A DNA stretch of 64,000 nt from Nitrobacter sp051535215. Lineage in GTDB: Bacteria; Pseudomonadota; Alphaproteobacteria; Rhizobiales; Xanthobacteraceae. Under the pieces are notes generated by a model. That model searched no databases. It saw nothing but the letters and a program-made list of their open reading frames with translations, and had not been told where the DNA came from. How positions within the stretch are numbered: position 1 is the first letter of the stretch; each line of letters starts with the position of its first letter. Below, piece by piece: positions 1 through 7,738 of the stretch. The stretch spans positions 1-64,000 of the forward strand of contig NZ_JBPPLY010000008.1 of assembly GCF_051535215.1 (NCBI RefSeq), given 5' to 3'. The position numbers were made by a program, and so were the translations under genes.

Positions 1-320
1 CGCTCGGTCTGCTCGCTTCAACGCCGTCGATGGCCCAGTCGACCCAGCCCTCCGCCCACTCCGACCGGATGGCGCCCGCGGGGAAGATGGCTCCTGCCAG
101 CAAGATGGCGCCCGCGAACTCAGAGGCAGCCAAACTCGACATCAACACCGCGACCAAGGAAGAACTGATGGCCTTCAAGGGCATCGGCGACAAATATTCC
201 GACAAGATCATCGCCGGCCGTCCCTACGCCAAGAAGGACCAGCTCGTCTCCAAGAAGATTCTTCCCGAAGCGACTTACAAGAAGATCTCCAGCCAGATCA
301 TCGCGTCCCAGCCGAAGTAA
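1..320 (+). CDS. Exported helix-hairpin-helix (ComEA-like) protein, 5' end missing
   Basis: The reading frame is open to the left edge. The residues just before the first ATG at position 30 (LGLLASTPSMAQ) read as the end of a signal peptide, so the real start lies outside the window. The mature part begins with a low-complexity stretch holding three near-identical KMAPA-type repeats (about residues 13-30 counted from position 30). It is followed by a single helix-hairpin-helix domain (DINTATKEELMAFKGIG). HhH domains of the ComEA type bind DNA non-specifically, and in other bacteria exported versions take part in DNA uptake. Here the DNA-binding role is inferred from the fold only. The next gene is co-oriented after about 40 bp. 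Confidence 0.75.
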   Translation, partial: LGLLASTPSMAQSTQPSAHSDRMAPAGKMAPASKMAPANSEAAKLDINTATKEELMAFKGIGDKYSDKIIAGRPYAKKDQLVSKKILPEATYKKISSQIIASQPK

Positions 321-359
321 CGCTGGGCTCTTTTTGAACGCATCGGCGCTCCCGCGCCG

Positions 360-992
360 ATGCGGCGACACGCCGACATGACAAGCCCCGGTACAGATTC
401 GGTAACGACGTCAGAAAAACCTTCGACAATCGAGGACAGATTCATTTACTGGCCGTCGTATGCCGGCGCCGCCATGATGCTCTTTGCCGCTTTTGTATTC
501 TCGTGGCCTGTTGCCGCAATCGCGTTTTCGATGCTGTCCTTAATATGGGCTCCGTTTCTAGCCATTATAATCGTCATTTTATCCGTCGTAGCTCTCTGGA
601 CGATCGTCCGGTCTGCAGTCAATCGGCAGTGGCGCAGGGCAATCTCAGCCTGTGCGTTTCCGTTGTTGCTGTTGGCAGCGCTTCCCTTCGCTCGCCACGC
701 CGCGCCGGTCGTCGACCGCGTTCATTTTCTTTTGTATGAAAGTAAGTACCAGGACAAAATTGCCCGTCTCGGTCAGAAGGGTGCGCGACTGGCGTTCTTC
801 GATTGGGGTGGCAATGCCATGGTCGGTCTGAACCGGTTTGTCGTCTACGACGAGAGCGATGAAATCATGCTGCCTTCATCGGAACAATCGGCTGCATTTG
901 TCCAGCGCTTGGAAAGTCACGGCTTCGGCAGGCCCGATCGTTTTGCGAATGTTATTCGCCTCGCACCGCATTTTTATGTCGTTGACGAATAG
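360..992 (+). CDS. Unknown inner-membrane protein
   Basis: I do not recognise this family. The protein is about 210 residues if the ATG at 360 is used, or 204 if the ATG at 378 is used. It has three hydrophobic segments in the first half (about residues 30-55, 57-80 and 95-110), a positively charged loop between the second and third, and a soluble C-terminal part of roughly 95 residues after a short ARHAAP stretch. The C-terminal part has no motif I can name. Base composition between 490 and 600 is visibly more AT-rich than in neighbouring genes. It follows the HhH gene on the same strand and could share its transcript. Confidence 0.6.
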   Translation: MRRHADMTSPGTDSVTTSEKPSTIEDRFIYWPSYAGAAMMLFAAFVFSWPVAAIAFSMLSLIWAPFLAIIIVILSVVALWTIVRSAVNRQWRRAISACAFPLLLLAALPFARHAAPVVDRVHFLLYESKYQDKIARLGQKGARLAFFDWGGNAMVGLNRFVVYDESDEIMLPSSEQSAAFVQRLESHGFGRPDRFANVIRLAPHFYVVDE

Positions 993-1018
993 TCCTTGAG
1001 GGCATACCGCCCCGCCCC

Positions 1019-1621
1019 TTATCCTTTCCCGATATCCCCTTCCCTCGCATCGCTGGCTTCGAGCGTGGCGGGTTCGAGATGATACCGTTTGGTCAGCGGC
1101 ATCTGCATCATCGCAAATATCATGGTGAGCGGGATCGCGCCGAAAACCTTGAAGTTGACCCAGAAATCCGTGCTCTGGGTCCGCCAGATAATCTCGTTCA
1201 GGACCGCCATGCCCAAAAAGAACATCGCCCAGCGCAGCGTCAGGAGCCGCCAGCCCTTGGGGGTGAGGTTGAACACCTGATCGAACATGATCGCGATGAA
1301 GGAGCGGCCGAATAACAGTCCGCCGCCGAGTACGGTCGCAAACAGTCCGTAAATGATGGTCGGCTTGACCTTGATGAAGGTCTCGTCGTGCAGCACCAGC
1401 GTCAGCGTGCCGAACACGATGACGACGACGCCGGTGACGAGCGCCATCAGCGGGATATGCCGCGTCACCACGTAGGACGCGATCATCGCGGCCACGATCG
1501 CCACCATGAATGCGCCCGTCGCGACGAACAGATCAAACCTCCCATTGGCGGCGAAGAACACCAAAAGCGGGCCGAGTTCGGTCGCGAGCTTGAACAAAGG
1601 GTGCGGTTGCTTCTTGTCCAT
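1019..1621 (-). CDS. ispZ: Inner-membrane septation protein (YciB/IspZ family)
   Basis: A 200-residue polytopic membrane protein, the normal length for YciB/IspZ. Family features are the early LATELGPLLVFF segment, the motif HDETFIKVKPTI near residue 80, LLFGRSF around residue 103, and the W-LT-RWA-FF segment followed by NEIIWR near residue 140. Family members are involved in cell-envelope integrity and septation. The biochemical activity is not established. The start lies 2 bp after the ftsY stop codon, so ftsY and ispZ form a tight operon transcribed leftwards. Confidence 0.9.
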   Translation of the reverse strand: MDKKQPHPLFKLATELGPLLVFFAANGRFDLFVATGAFMVAIVAAMIASYVVTRHIPLMALVTGVVVIVFGTLTLVLHDETFIKVKPTIIYGLFATVLGGGLLFGRSFIAIMFDQVFNLTPKGWRLLTLRWAMFFLGMAVLNEIIWRTQSTDFWVNFKVFGAIPLTMIFAMMQMPLTKRYHLEPATLEASDAREGDIGKG

Positions 1622-1623
1622 CG

Positions 1624-2571
1624 TCAGCCTTCGATCCCCGCAACTGCTTTTGCAAAATCGCTCGCGGTGAACGGCGCAAGATCGTCGACCCCCTCGCCGA
1701 CGCCGATGAAATGCACCGGCAATTTATGCTTTTCCGCCAGCGCCACCAGAATGCCGCCGCGCGCGGTGCCGTCCAGCTTGGTCATCACCAGGCCGGTGAC
1801 GCCTGCGATGCGATGAAACGCCTCGACTTGCGACAGCGCGTTCTGTCCGACAGTCGCGTCCAGCACCAGCAACACCGCATGCGGCGCCGATTCGTCGACC
1901 CTGCGGATGACACGAACCATCTTTTCCAGTTCGTTCATCAGTTCGGCCTTGTTCTGCAGGCGGCCCGCGGTGTCGATCAGCAGCACATCACGCCTGTCGT
2001 TGCGCGCCTCGGTGAGTGCGTTGAATGCAAGGCTCGCGGAATCCGACCCTTGCGCGCCCGCGATGACCGGCGATCCGGTGCGCTCGCCCCACACTTTCAA
2101 TTGGTCGATGGCTGCGGCGCGGAACGTGTCGCCCGCCGCCATCATCACCTTGCGCCCTTCGGCGGAGAGTTTCGCCGCCAGCTTGCCGATGGTCGTGGTC
2201 TTGCCGGAGCCGTTGACGCCGACCACCAGGATGACGAAGGGCTTTTGGGTTTCGTCAATGACCAGCGGCTGCGCCACCGGCGCGAGGACCTTTTCAACTT
2301 CGGTCGCAACGACAGTCTTCACCTCGTCGGCGGAGATCGCCTTGTCGTAACGGCCCTCGCCGACAGCAGCTGCGATCCGCTCCGCGACCGCCGTTCCGAG
2401 ATCGGCGCGCAGCAGCACGTCCTCGATATCGTCGAGCATCGCGCGGTCGAGCTTGCGCTTGGTGACGAGATCGGCCACCGCCGTGCCGATCGAAGTCGAG
2501 GTCCGCTTGAGGCCGCCGGACAGCCTGCGCCACCAGCTCTGTTTCGGTTTGTCGTCGGTGCTGTCGCTCAT
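1624..2571 (-). CDS. ftsY: Signal recognition particle receptor FtsY
   Basis: A 315-residue SRP-type GTPase that docks ribosome-SRP complexes at the inner membrane for co-translational insertion. An N domain of about 100 residues leads into the G domain. This shows G1 GVNGSGKT at about 118-125, the DTFRAAA insertion-box motif, G3 DTAGR, G4 TKLDGTARGG and a C-terminal GEGVDDLAPF segment. The acidic A domain of the enterobacterial protein is missing, as is usual in Alphaproteobacteria; only a short basic/aromatic N-terminal helix (QSWWRRL) precedes the N domain. It is the first gene of the ftsY-ispZ pair and is divergent from the pseudouridine synthase gene 82 bp away. Confidence 0.97.
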   Translation of the reverse strand: MSDSTDDKPKQSWWRRLSGGLKRTSTSIGTAVADLVTKRKLDRAMLDDIEDVLLRADLGTAVAERIAAAVGEGRYDKAISADEVKTVVATEVEKVLAPVAQPLVIDETQKPFVILVVGVNGSGKTTTIGKLAAKLSAEGRKVMMAAGDTFRAAAIDQLKVWGERTGSPVIAGAQGSDSASLAFNALTEARNDRRDVLLIDTAGRLQNKAELMNELEKMVRVIRRVDESAPHAVLLVLDATVGQNALSQVEAFHRIAGVTGLVMTKLDGTARGGILVALAEKHKLPVHFIGVGEGVDDLAPFTASDFAKAVAGIEG

Positions 2572-2653
2572 GGTGGAGGTGTGTTAGCCGTTTCGACCTG
2601 CGAGCGAAAGACTTTCGGAAAAGATCGTGCCGCAAGCAAAAATGAAGTGAATC

Positions 2654-3508
2654 ATGGATACGGCCCAGCCGACACCGGAGGAAATCCAGGCCCGCGTGCT
2701 CCACCGCGACGGGCTGATGCTGGTGATCGACAAGCCGGCCGGCATCCCCGTGCATCGCGGCCCCAAGGGCGGCGCCAATCTCGAAGCCTCGTTCGAGGCG
2801 CTGCGGTTCGGCCTGCCCCGGCCGCCGGTGCTTGCCCACCGGCTCGACCGGGATACCTCGGGCTGCCTGGTGCTCGGACGCCATCGCAAGGCGACGGCCT
2901 CGCTCGGCCTGTTGTTCAAGCACGGCAGGATTTCAAAAACCTACTGGGCCGTGGTCGAGGGGGGCCCGGCAAACGACGAGGGCACCATCGACATGCCGCT
3001 CGGACGGCTGAACCACGAACGCGGCTGGTGGCAGAAGCCCGACCCGGACGGGCTGCCGTCGGTGACGAAATGGAAAGTGCTGGGGCGCGGATCGCTAACC
3101 GCCTCCCCCCTTGTGGAGGAGATCGAACGCGAAGCGTTCGGGAAGGGGGTAAACTCAAGCGTGGCTGAACTTCATCCTTCTTGCCAATCCTCCCCCGCGA
3201 GGGAGGAGGCAGTTCAACTGACCTGGCTCGCATTGGAGCCGGTCACCGGCCGAACCCATCAATTGCGCGTCCATTGTGCCGCGATGGGCTGGCCGATCGC
3301 CGGCGATAATATCTACGGAACGCAGGCAAGCTTGCGACGTCTGCGCAATGAACCGTACATTCCGCGTTTCGGCGAACCGAGCCTGCACCTGCATGCGCGC
3401 GAGATCGTGGTCCCCCTGTCGAAGAACAAGCCGCCCGTTGTGGTCATCGCGCCCGCGCCCGAGCACCTGCATGAGCGACTCAACGCCTGCGGGTGGAACG
3501 GGGAGTAA
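2654..3508 (+). CDS. RluA-family pseudouridine synthase carrying an in-frame repeat peptide
   Basis: A pseudouridine synthase of the RluA/RsuA superfamily that isomerises uridines in rRNA or tRNA; the target is not predictable here. The catalytic loop AHRLDRDTSG is at residues 61-70 with the expected catalytic Asp64. The later LEPVTGRTHQLRVH motif is intact. Total length is 284 residues. Residues 150-185, between a beta strand ending KWKVLG and the strand VQLTWLALEP, are encoded by a 108-bp palindromic DNA repeat (separate entry). They do not look like any part of the fold. Without them the protein would be about 248 residues, a usual length for short RluA-type enzymes. The frame stays open because the insert is exactly 36 codons. 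Confidence 0.9.
   Translation: MDTAQPTPEEIQARVLHRDGLMLVIDKPAGIPVHRGPKGGANLEASFEALRFGLPRPPVLAHRLDRDTSGCLVLGRHRKATASLGLLFKHGRISKTYWAVVEGGPANDEGTIDMPLGRLNHERGWWQKPDPDGLPSVTKWKVLGRGSLTASPLVEEIEREAFGKGVNSSVAELHPSCQSSPAREEAVQLTWLALEPVTGRTHQLRVHCAAMGWPIAGDNIYGTQASLRRLRNEPYIPRFGEPSLHLHAREIVVPLSKNKPPVVVIAPAPEHLHERLNACGWNGE
3102..3209. repeat. Palindromic repeat element inserted in frame in a coding gene
   Basis: The 108-bp block starts CCTCCCCCC and ends CCCGCGAGGGAGGAGG. It contains a perfect inner hairpin with 7-bp arms CGAACGC/GCGTTCG and loop GAA (3124-3140), plus outer CCTCC/GGAGG and CCTCCC/GGGAGG arms. This layout (C-rich arm, GC-rich hairpin, G-rich arm) is like the intergenic palindromic repeats of Bradyrhizobiaceae genomes. 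The block adds 36 residues rich in E, S and A. No second copy is present in this window, so its repeat nature rests on resemblance and internal symmetry. Confidence 0.7.
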
Positions 3509-3923
3509 CCGCACGGCGATCGGATGGAGTGGCTAGCGACCGACAACAGACGGCATGCCGAAGGAAACGATGTATTCCGGAACCTTATCGCTTTAGCTTT
3601 TTCGAGCGGCGCATGTTCTCGAGGTGAATACCGGTTCGCGTGCAAAAAAAGCGTCAAAACAACCATCCAGAGCCCGCTTCTGATCCCATCAGAAGCGAAG
3701 CTCCAGGCGGCGCACCGACAATTCACCTTGAATCTGCCGCGTTCCTGTTCCATATGGTGGCATGACCCTGAGATCTTCGGGTCACTGCGAGCCGCGTGTT
3801 CTGAGCCCGTTCGATGGTTTCTGGCTTGCCCCTTTAGCTAACGTCAATCGACGCCCTCGACACGCGGGTGTCTCCAGACACCTGGCACGCTCCGGCTGAC
3901 ATTGCCGGGCGCCCAGTCGCATA
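3509..3923. other. Intergenic region with repeat element and a hairpin ahead of the helicase gene
   Basis: No credible gene is visible. The middle holds one complete copy of a dispersed repeat (3619-3703, separate entry). Near the right end, 3867-3882 forms a perfect 7-bp hairpin, GGTGTCT then CC then AGACACC, about 40 bp before the helicase start. It could be a leader structure or an operator. Confidence 0.5.
3619..3703. repeat. Dispersed repeat, full copy (GCTTCTGAT palindrome type)
   Basis: The left part includes GTGAATACCGGTTCGCGT followed by an A-rich AAAAAAAGCGTCAAAAC block. The right part is a strong hairpin, CGCTTCTGAT-CCC-ATCAGAAGCG, flanked by GAGC and GCTC. A second full copy lies at 56706-56790. 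A left-half copy lies at 21329-21350 and a degenerate right-half copy at 49150-49186. Confidence 0.75.
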
Positions 3924-5378
3924 ATGGAAAGAAACAACCTTTTGCCCTCCTTTCAGGATTTCGGCCTTGCCGATCCCATTTCACGTGCGCTCGCAGAAGA
4001 AAACTATCTGACGCCCACGCCCATCCAGTCTCAAACCATTCCTCTTGCCCTTGCCGGACGCGATGTCGTCGGAATTGCCCAGACCGGCACCGGAAAGACC
4101 GCGTCATTCGCTCTTCCGATCCTGCATCGCCTGCTGCAGAACCGCATCAAGCCGCAGCCCAAGAGCTGCAGGGTGCTGGTGCTCAGCCCCACGCGCGAAC
4201 TTTCGGGCCAGATCCTCGACAGCTTCAACGCTTACGGCCGCCACCTGCGCCTGACCTCGGCTCTCGCGATCGGCGGCGTTCCGATGGGACGTCAGGTCCG
4301 CTCCGTGATGCAAGGCGTCGAGGTGATGGTCGCCACGCCAGGCCGCCTGCTCGATCTCGTTCAGAGCAACGGGCTAAGGCTCGGCCAGGTCGAATTCCTC
4401 GTGCTGGACGAAGCCGACCGCATGCTCGACATGGGCTTCATCCACGACATCCGCAAAGTCGTCGCCAAGCTTCCCGTCAAGCGGCAAACACTGTTTTTCT
4501 CGGCCACCATGCCGAAGGACATCGCCGAACTCGCCGAGCAGATGCTGCGCGATCCGGCGCGGGTCGCGGTGACGCCGGTCGCCTCGACCGTGGATCGTAT
4601 CGCCCAGCGCATCATCCAGATCGATCACGCCAGCAAGCCGGCGTTTCTGGCCCAGCTTCTGAAGCAGGAACCGGTCAACCGGGCGCTGATTTTCACGCGC
4701 ACCAAGCACGGCGCCGACAAGGTGGTGAAGGGCCTCGCCAAGGCCGGCATCAGGTCCGACGCGATCCACGGCAACAAGTCACAGAACCACCGCGAGCGCG
4801 TGCTGGCGGCGTTTCGGACCGGAGAGATCCGCACCCTGGTTGCGACCGACATCGCGGCGCGCGGCATCGACGTCGACGGAATCAGCCACGTCGTCAACTT
4901 CGACCTTCCGAACGTTCCCGAGACCTACGTCCATCGGATCGGCCGCACTGCACGTGCCGGCGCCGATGGCGCCGCGATCTCGCTGGTCGCCGGCGCCGAG
5001 GAAATGGCCTATCTCCGCGATATCGAAAAACTGATCCGCGTGGCGCTACCGAGAGAAGATCGCCGGACTCCGGGGCAGCGCGACGCGGCGCCGGCCCGCC
5101 AGCAGCATCGCGCCGGACGCCCCGCTCCCCACGGTCACGCGACCAGGGCTGGGGATACTGCGCCGGGTGCGAAAGGTCCGCGCCGGCGCGGCCGGCATGG
5201 CGACGGCGTGTCGAAGAAACCGAATCGGCCGGAGGTTTCCCGGCAAGAGGCCGCCCGGCCGTCGCGAGGCGGCAAGGCGGAAGGGATGCAGGGGGTTGCC
5301 TTCCTGCATCGTGAAAGCCGGCCTTCGCGTTCGAAGTCCAACCTGCGGCCTCAACGTGAGCGGGGGAAATTTCACTAG
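3924..5378 (+). CDS. DEAD-box ATP-dependent RNA helicase, RhlE-like
   Basis: A 484-residue cytoplasmic RNA helicase. All core motifs are visible in order: aromatic-Gln Q motif (F13 and TPTPIQSQ), motif I AQTGTGKT at 52-59, PTREL, GG, TPGR, motif II DEAD near 163, SAT near 192, RGIDVDG and HRIGRTARAG near 337. The core ends about residue 375. The remaining roughly 110 residues are a disordered basic tail rich in R, G, P and K, as is common in RhlE/CsdA proteins and thought to bind RNA. Two co-oriented downstream genes encode IF-1 and a cold-shock protein, which suggests a role in unfolding mRNA or assisting ribosome assembly in the cold. Confidence 0.93.
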   Translation: MERNNLLPSFQDFGLADPISRALAEENYLTPTPIQSQTIPLALAGRDVVGIAQTGTGKTASFALPILHRLLQNRIKPQPKSCRVLVLSPTRELSGQILDSFNAYGRHLRLTSALAIGGVPMGRQVRSVMQGVEVMVATPGRLLDLVQSNGLRLGQVEFLVLDEADRMLDMGFIHDIRKVVAKLPVKRQTLFFSATMPKDIAELAEQMLRDPARVAVTPVASTVDRIAQRIIQIDHASKPAFLAQLLKQEPVNRALIFTRTKHGADKVVKGLAKAGIRSDAIHGNKSQNHRERVLAAFRTGEIRTLVATDIAARGIDVDGISHVVNFDLPNVPETYVHRIGRTARAGADGAAISLVAGAEEMAYLRDIEKLIRVALPREDRRTPGQRDAAPARQQHRAGRPAPHGHATRAGDTAPGAKGPRRRGRHGDGVSKKPNRPEVSRQEAARPSRGGKAEGMQGVAFLHRESRPSRSKSNLRPQRERGKFH

Positions 5379-5541
5379 AAACCTGGTTGCAGCGGTCCTT
5401 TAAATTCCAATTTTGGCAAGGGCTTCCCGCCGCGGCTGATGCGAATGCCAGGACCGGGCCACCGGGGCAGGACAGGGAAAACGCGCAGCGGTTTTCCTGA
5501 CCGGCCTCCCGCTTCTTAAGATATTGGAATAGATCACGTTC

Positions 5542-5564
5542 ATGATTTTGGATCCAAAAATCAT
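5542..5564. promoter_or_regulatory. Palindromic operator-like site upstream of infA
   Basis: A perfect 14-bp palindrome TTTTGGATCCAAAA (5546-5559) is extended by ATGA and TCAT arms. It sits about 40 bp before the IF-1 start codon. Symmetry and position suggest a binding site for a dimeric repressor, possibly of the GntR type. It may also fold as a hairpin in the mRNA leader. The protein that binds it is unknown. Confidence 0.5.
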
Positions 5565-5600
5565 CGATCCAGGGAAACGTCACTTGATCCGGAGAACGCC

Positions 5601-5882
5601 ATGGCGAAAGAAGAACTGATCCAGTTCGAAGGACTGGTTACCGAAATCCTGCCCGACGCCCGCTATCGGGTGCAGCTCGATGCTGGACATGAGATCGTTG
5701 CCTATACCGCAGGCAAGATGAAAAAGAACCGGATCAAGACACTGGCCGGCGATCGCGTCACCATCGAGATGTCCCCCTACGATCTCGAAAAGGGTCGCCT
5801 GATTTTCCGGCACAAGGACGAACGCCCGAGCGGCGCGCCGCGTGGAGGACCACCCCGGGGAGGTCAGTTCCGTCGCAGATAG
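5601..5882 (+). CDS. infA: Translation initiation factor IF-1 with basic C-terminal tail
   Basis: The S1/OB-fold factor that occupies the ribosomal A site with IF-2 and IF-3 during initiation. Residues 1-72 match IF-1 (MAKEELIQFEG, KMKKNRI, the GDRV segment and DLEKGRLIFR). The standard protein is about 72 residues. This one has 93, with an added glycine/arginine/proline tail (GGPPRGGQFRRR). Such tailed IF-1 copies in this group usually coexist with a standard copy elsewhere, which I cannot check here. A GGAG ribosome-binding site precedes the ATG. The tail resembles RNA-chaperone tails and fits with the adjacent helicase and CspA genes. Confidence 0.9.
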   Translation: MAKEELIQFEGLVTEILPDARYRVQLDAGHEIVAYTAGKMKKNRIKTLAGDRVTIEMSPYDLEKGRLIFRHKDERPSGAPRGGPPRGGQFRRR

Positions 5883-6099
5883 CGGGTCCCGCACGGCACG
5901 ACCCCGTCGATAATCAAGTCGAGCGCGCTCGGCCGAACCTGCACATCGGCACATCTCAAAAAATCGTGCACGTCAGGATTGTTTTGGGGCCTGCCTTCGA
6001 ATAATATGGCATTCAGCGATTTTCGGCCGGACGACATTAGCTACCACCGGTACAGCCGGTTTAGACACTGACGACCCTTCCAAAAATCCAATCTCACCA

Positions 6100-6118
6100 G
6101 CCCGCCGAAAGCGGGCTT
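6100..6118 (+). promoter_or_regulatory. Stem-loop in the cspA leader
   Basis: AGCCCGC and GCGGGCT form a 7-bp stem around a CGAAA loop, about 30 bp before the cspA ribosome-binding site. There is no T tract, so a simple terminator is unlikely. Cold-shock genes commonly carry long structured 5' leaders that respond to temperature, and the 266-bp gap before cspA would fit one. That role is inferred. Confidence 0.4.
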
Positions 6119-6148
6119 CGACATACGTATCTGATAAAGGGACTACCC

Positions 6149-6361
6149 GTGAGCATGGGAACCGTGAAGTGGTTTAACGCGACCAAGGGATACGGCTTCA
6201 TTCAACCTGACGATGGCGGCAACGACGTGTTCGTTCACATCAGCGCGGTTGAACGGGCCGGGCTCGGAACTTTGCGTGAAGGACAGAAGATCAGCTACGA
6301 GATCGTTGCTGATCGCCGCTCTGGAAAATCGTCGGCAGACAATCTGCGCGCTGCCGGCTAG
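6149..6361 (+). CDS. cspA: Cold-shock protein of the CspA family
   Basis: A 70-residue single OB-fold nucleic-acid chaperone. The RNP1 motif KGYGFI and RNP2 motif VFVHIS are intact, as is the opening GTVKWFN. The start is most likely GTG 6149, with AAAGGGA about 6 bp upstream. An ATG two codons later (6155) is possible. It is followed by a strong terminator at 6482. Together with the tailed IF-1 and RhlE-like helicase upstream it forms a co-oriented cold-shock-like group. A 266-bp leader precedes it, so it probably has its own promoter. Confidence 0.95.
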   Translation: MSMGTVKWFNATKGYGFIQPDDGGNDVFVHISAVERAGLGTLREGQKISYEIVADRRSGKSSADNLRAAG

Positions 6362-6481
6362 CACGATCCGCCAAAGTACGGCGACTTGGCGAAAAGATCG
6401 ACCGGACGCAAAACCGGAGTTCACTTTGCTGATCGCGCTCTAAAATTTCTTTGGCGTTACTCAATCGAGACCAGATCGGAC

Positions 6482-6515
6482 AAAGGCCGCGCACCAAGCG
6501 CGGCCTTTGTGTTTT
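6482..6515 (+). terminator. Rho-independent terminator after cspA
   Basis: An 11-bp perfect stem, AAAGGCCGCGC and GCGCGGCCTTT, with an ACCAA loop, is followed by GTGTTTTT. It also separates cspA from the oppositely oriented tad pseudopilin gene. Confidence 0.85.
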
Positions 6516-6563
6516 TAGCCTGACCCCGTTTTGCGCGAGGCAGCCGGCTCTCCGGTCCGTTGG

Positions 6564-7166
6564 TCAGGTCCCCGTTTTCGGGCAGGTGGTCTCGCTGCCG
6601 TAAAACACGCAGGTTGACTGACGCGGTCGCGTATAGGCGTTGTCGCTTAGCGTCACGCCCGCCTTCGTCACGACGTAGCCCACGACCGGCTTATAGACAT
6701 AGCTGACCTCGCTGAAGATCAGGTACTGATTGGGGAGAATGTTGCCTGACGAATCCCGCCCGATGAGGCCCGGCGGAACTCCGAGTGTCGATCCCGCGCC
6801 TCGCGGCGCCGATCCCTTGCTCCACTGCACCCGCGCCACGGAGGTGTTGGGGTCGATGTAGAGTTCCGAAATCGTGGCCCGGACGGGCGCCGACGGATAG
6901 GGCCACATGATGCCATAGCTGGCGGCGAAGAAATTCGTCATATCGGCGTCGCCCACGGCCTTGGACTGCGACGTCAGATCGGACAGCGTTCGCGCGACCA
7001 GCGTGACCTTGCGGTCGACCGCCACGCCTGAGGACACCTCGATAGTGCCGAAAAGCATCACCAGCATCAACGGCGCGATGAACGCAAATTCCGTCGCTGC
7101 AATGCCCCGCGAATCACACCACAGCGCTGCCGCCGAAACCTTGATACGTGACCAGATGCTCGACAT
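6564..7166 (-). CDS. TadE-like pilus pseudopilin (second of pair)
   Basis: A 200-residue TadE/TadG-type minor pseudopilin. A short charged N-terminus is followed by RGIAATEFAFIAP (about residues 20-32), which is the prepilin-peptidase site and start of the hydrophobic helix. A periplasmic domain follows with four cysteine-rich C-terminal positions (STC and TTCP). The family is processed by CpaA/TadV and acts at the base of Flp pili. The start is 14 bp after the preceding pseudopilin stop, so both are one transcript. They are divergent from the main tad operon. Confidence 0.85.
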   Translation of the reverse strand: MSSIWSRIKVSAAALWCDSRGIAATEFAFIAPLMLVMLFGTIEVSSGVAVDRKVTLVARTLSDLTSQSKAVGDADMTNFFAASYGIMWPYPSAPVRATISELYIDPNTSVARVQWSKGSAPRGAGSTLGVPPGLIGRDSSGNILPNQYLIFSEVSYVYKPVVGYVVTKAGVTLSDNAYTRPRQSTCVFYGSETTCPKTGT

Positions 7167-7180
7167 CGGCTTTCAGGTCC

Positions 7181-7738
7181 TCAGCTATAGGGCTCGTTCT
7201 TGAAAGCAGCCGTTGCCGACAGCAGACGCTTGCCGCCGCTCAGATTCGCGATGTTGTAGCCAAGCCCCGTGACGAACAGAGGCCACTGATAGAACAGCCG
7301 CACGACCACGATATCGCCCGGCCCACCCGGGTTGTATTTCGTATTATCGACAAAAGCCCCGCCCGAAATCGGATCGGAAATCGCAACGCTTCCAAATCCC
7401 GAACTGGACGGATAGCTCGTGACATCGACGAAAATTCCATTCGTACAATCGAACAGAACGCTTGTGTTCGGACAGACGACGCTTTGCTTGAAGCTTTGCT
7501 TGTTCAACTTGGCGATCTGAGCCTGACCGGTCTGGATCATGCGCGCCGAGTCCTGCAACGCGGTTTCCAGGCTCTGGCTCGCGAAGAACACCATTCCCGT
7601 CTCGATGATCGCGAATAGAAGCGCGAAGAACATCGGCGCGACGAGGGCGAATTCCACGGCCGCGGATCCGCGCTTGTTGCGGCGAAAACGGTTGGCTACC
7701 CTGACGGCTGCTATCCTGAAACGGAGGAACGGCGACAT
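7181..7738 (-). CDS. TadE-like pilus pseudopilin (first of pair)
   Basis: A TadE-family protein, 185 residues from the ATG at 7738, which has an AGGGAT box upstream. A TTG at 7777 would add 13 residues. The processing motif RGSAAVEFALVAP and hydrophobic helix are at about residues 23-45. The rest is an extracytoplasmic domain with two cysteines (VVCPN and FDCTN) that may pair. It is paralogous to the downstream gene by layout and motif. A large TadG with a von Willebrand A domain, usual in other tad loci, was not found in this window. Confidence 0.85.
   Translation of the reverse strand: MSPFLRFRIAAVRVANRFRRNKRGSAAVEFALVAPMFFALLFAIIETGMVFFASQSLETALQDSARMIQTGQAQIAKLNKQSFKQSVVCPNTSVLFDCTNGIFVDVTSYPSSSGFGSVAISDPISGGAFVDNTKYNPGGPGDIVVVRLFYQWPLFVTGLGYNIANLSGGKRLLSATAAFKNEPYS

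Noticed and set aside
3902..5314. 470-codon plus-strand frame overlapping the helicase
   Set aside because: Arg/Pro-rich alternate frame of the RhlE-like gene, which has all helicase motifs.
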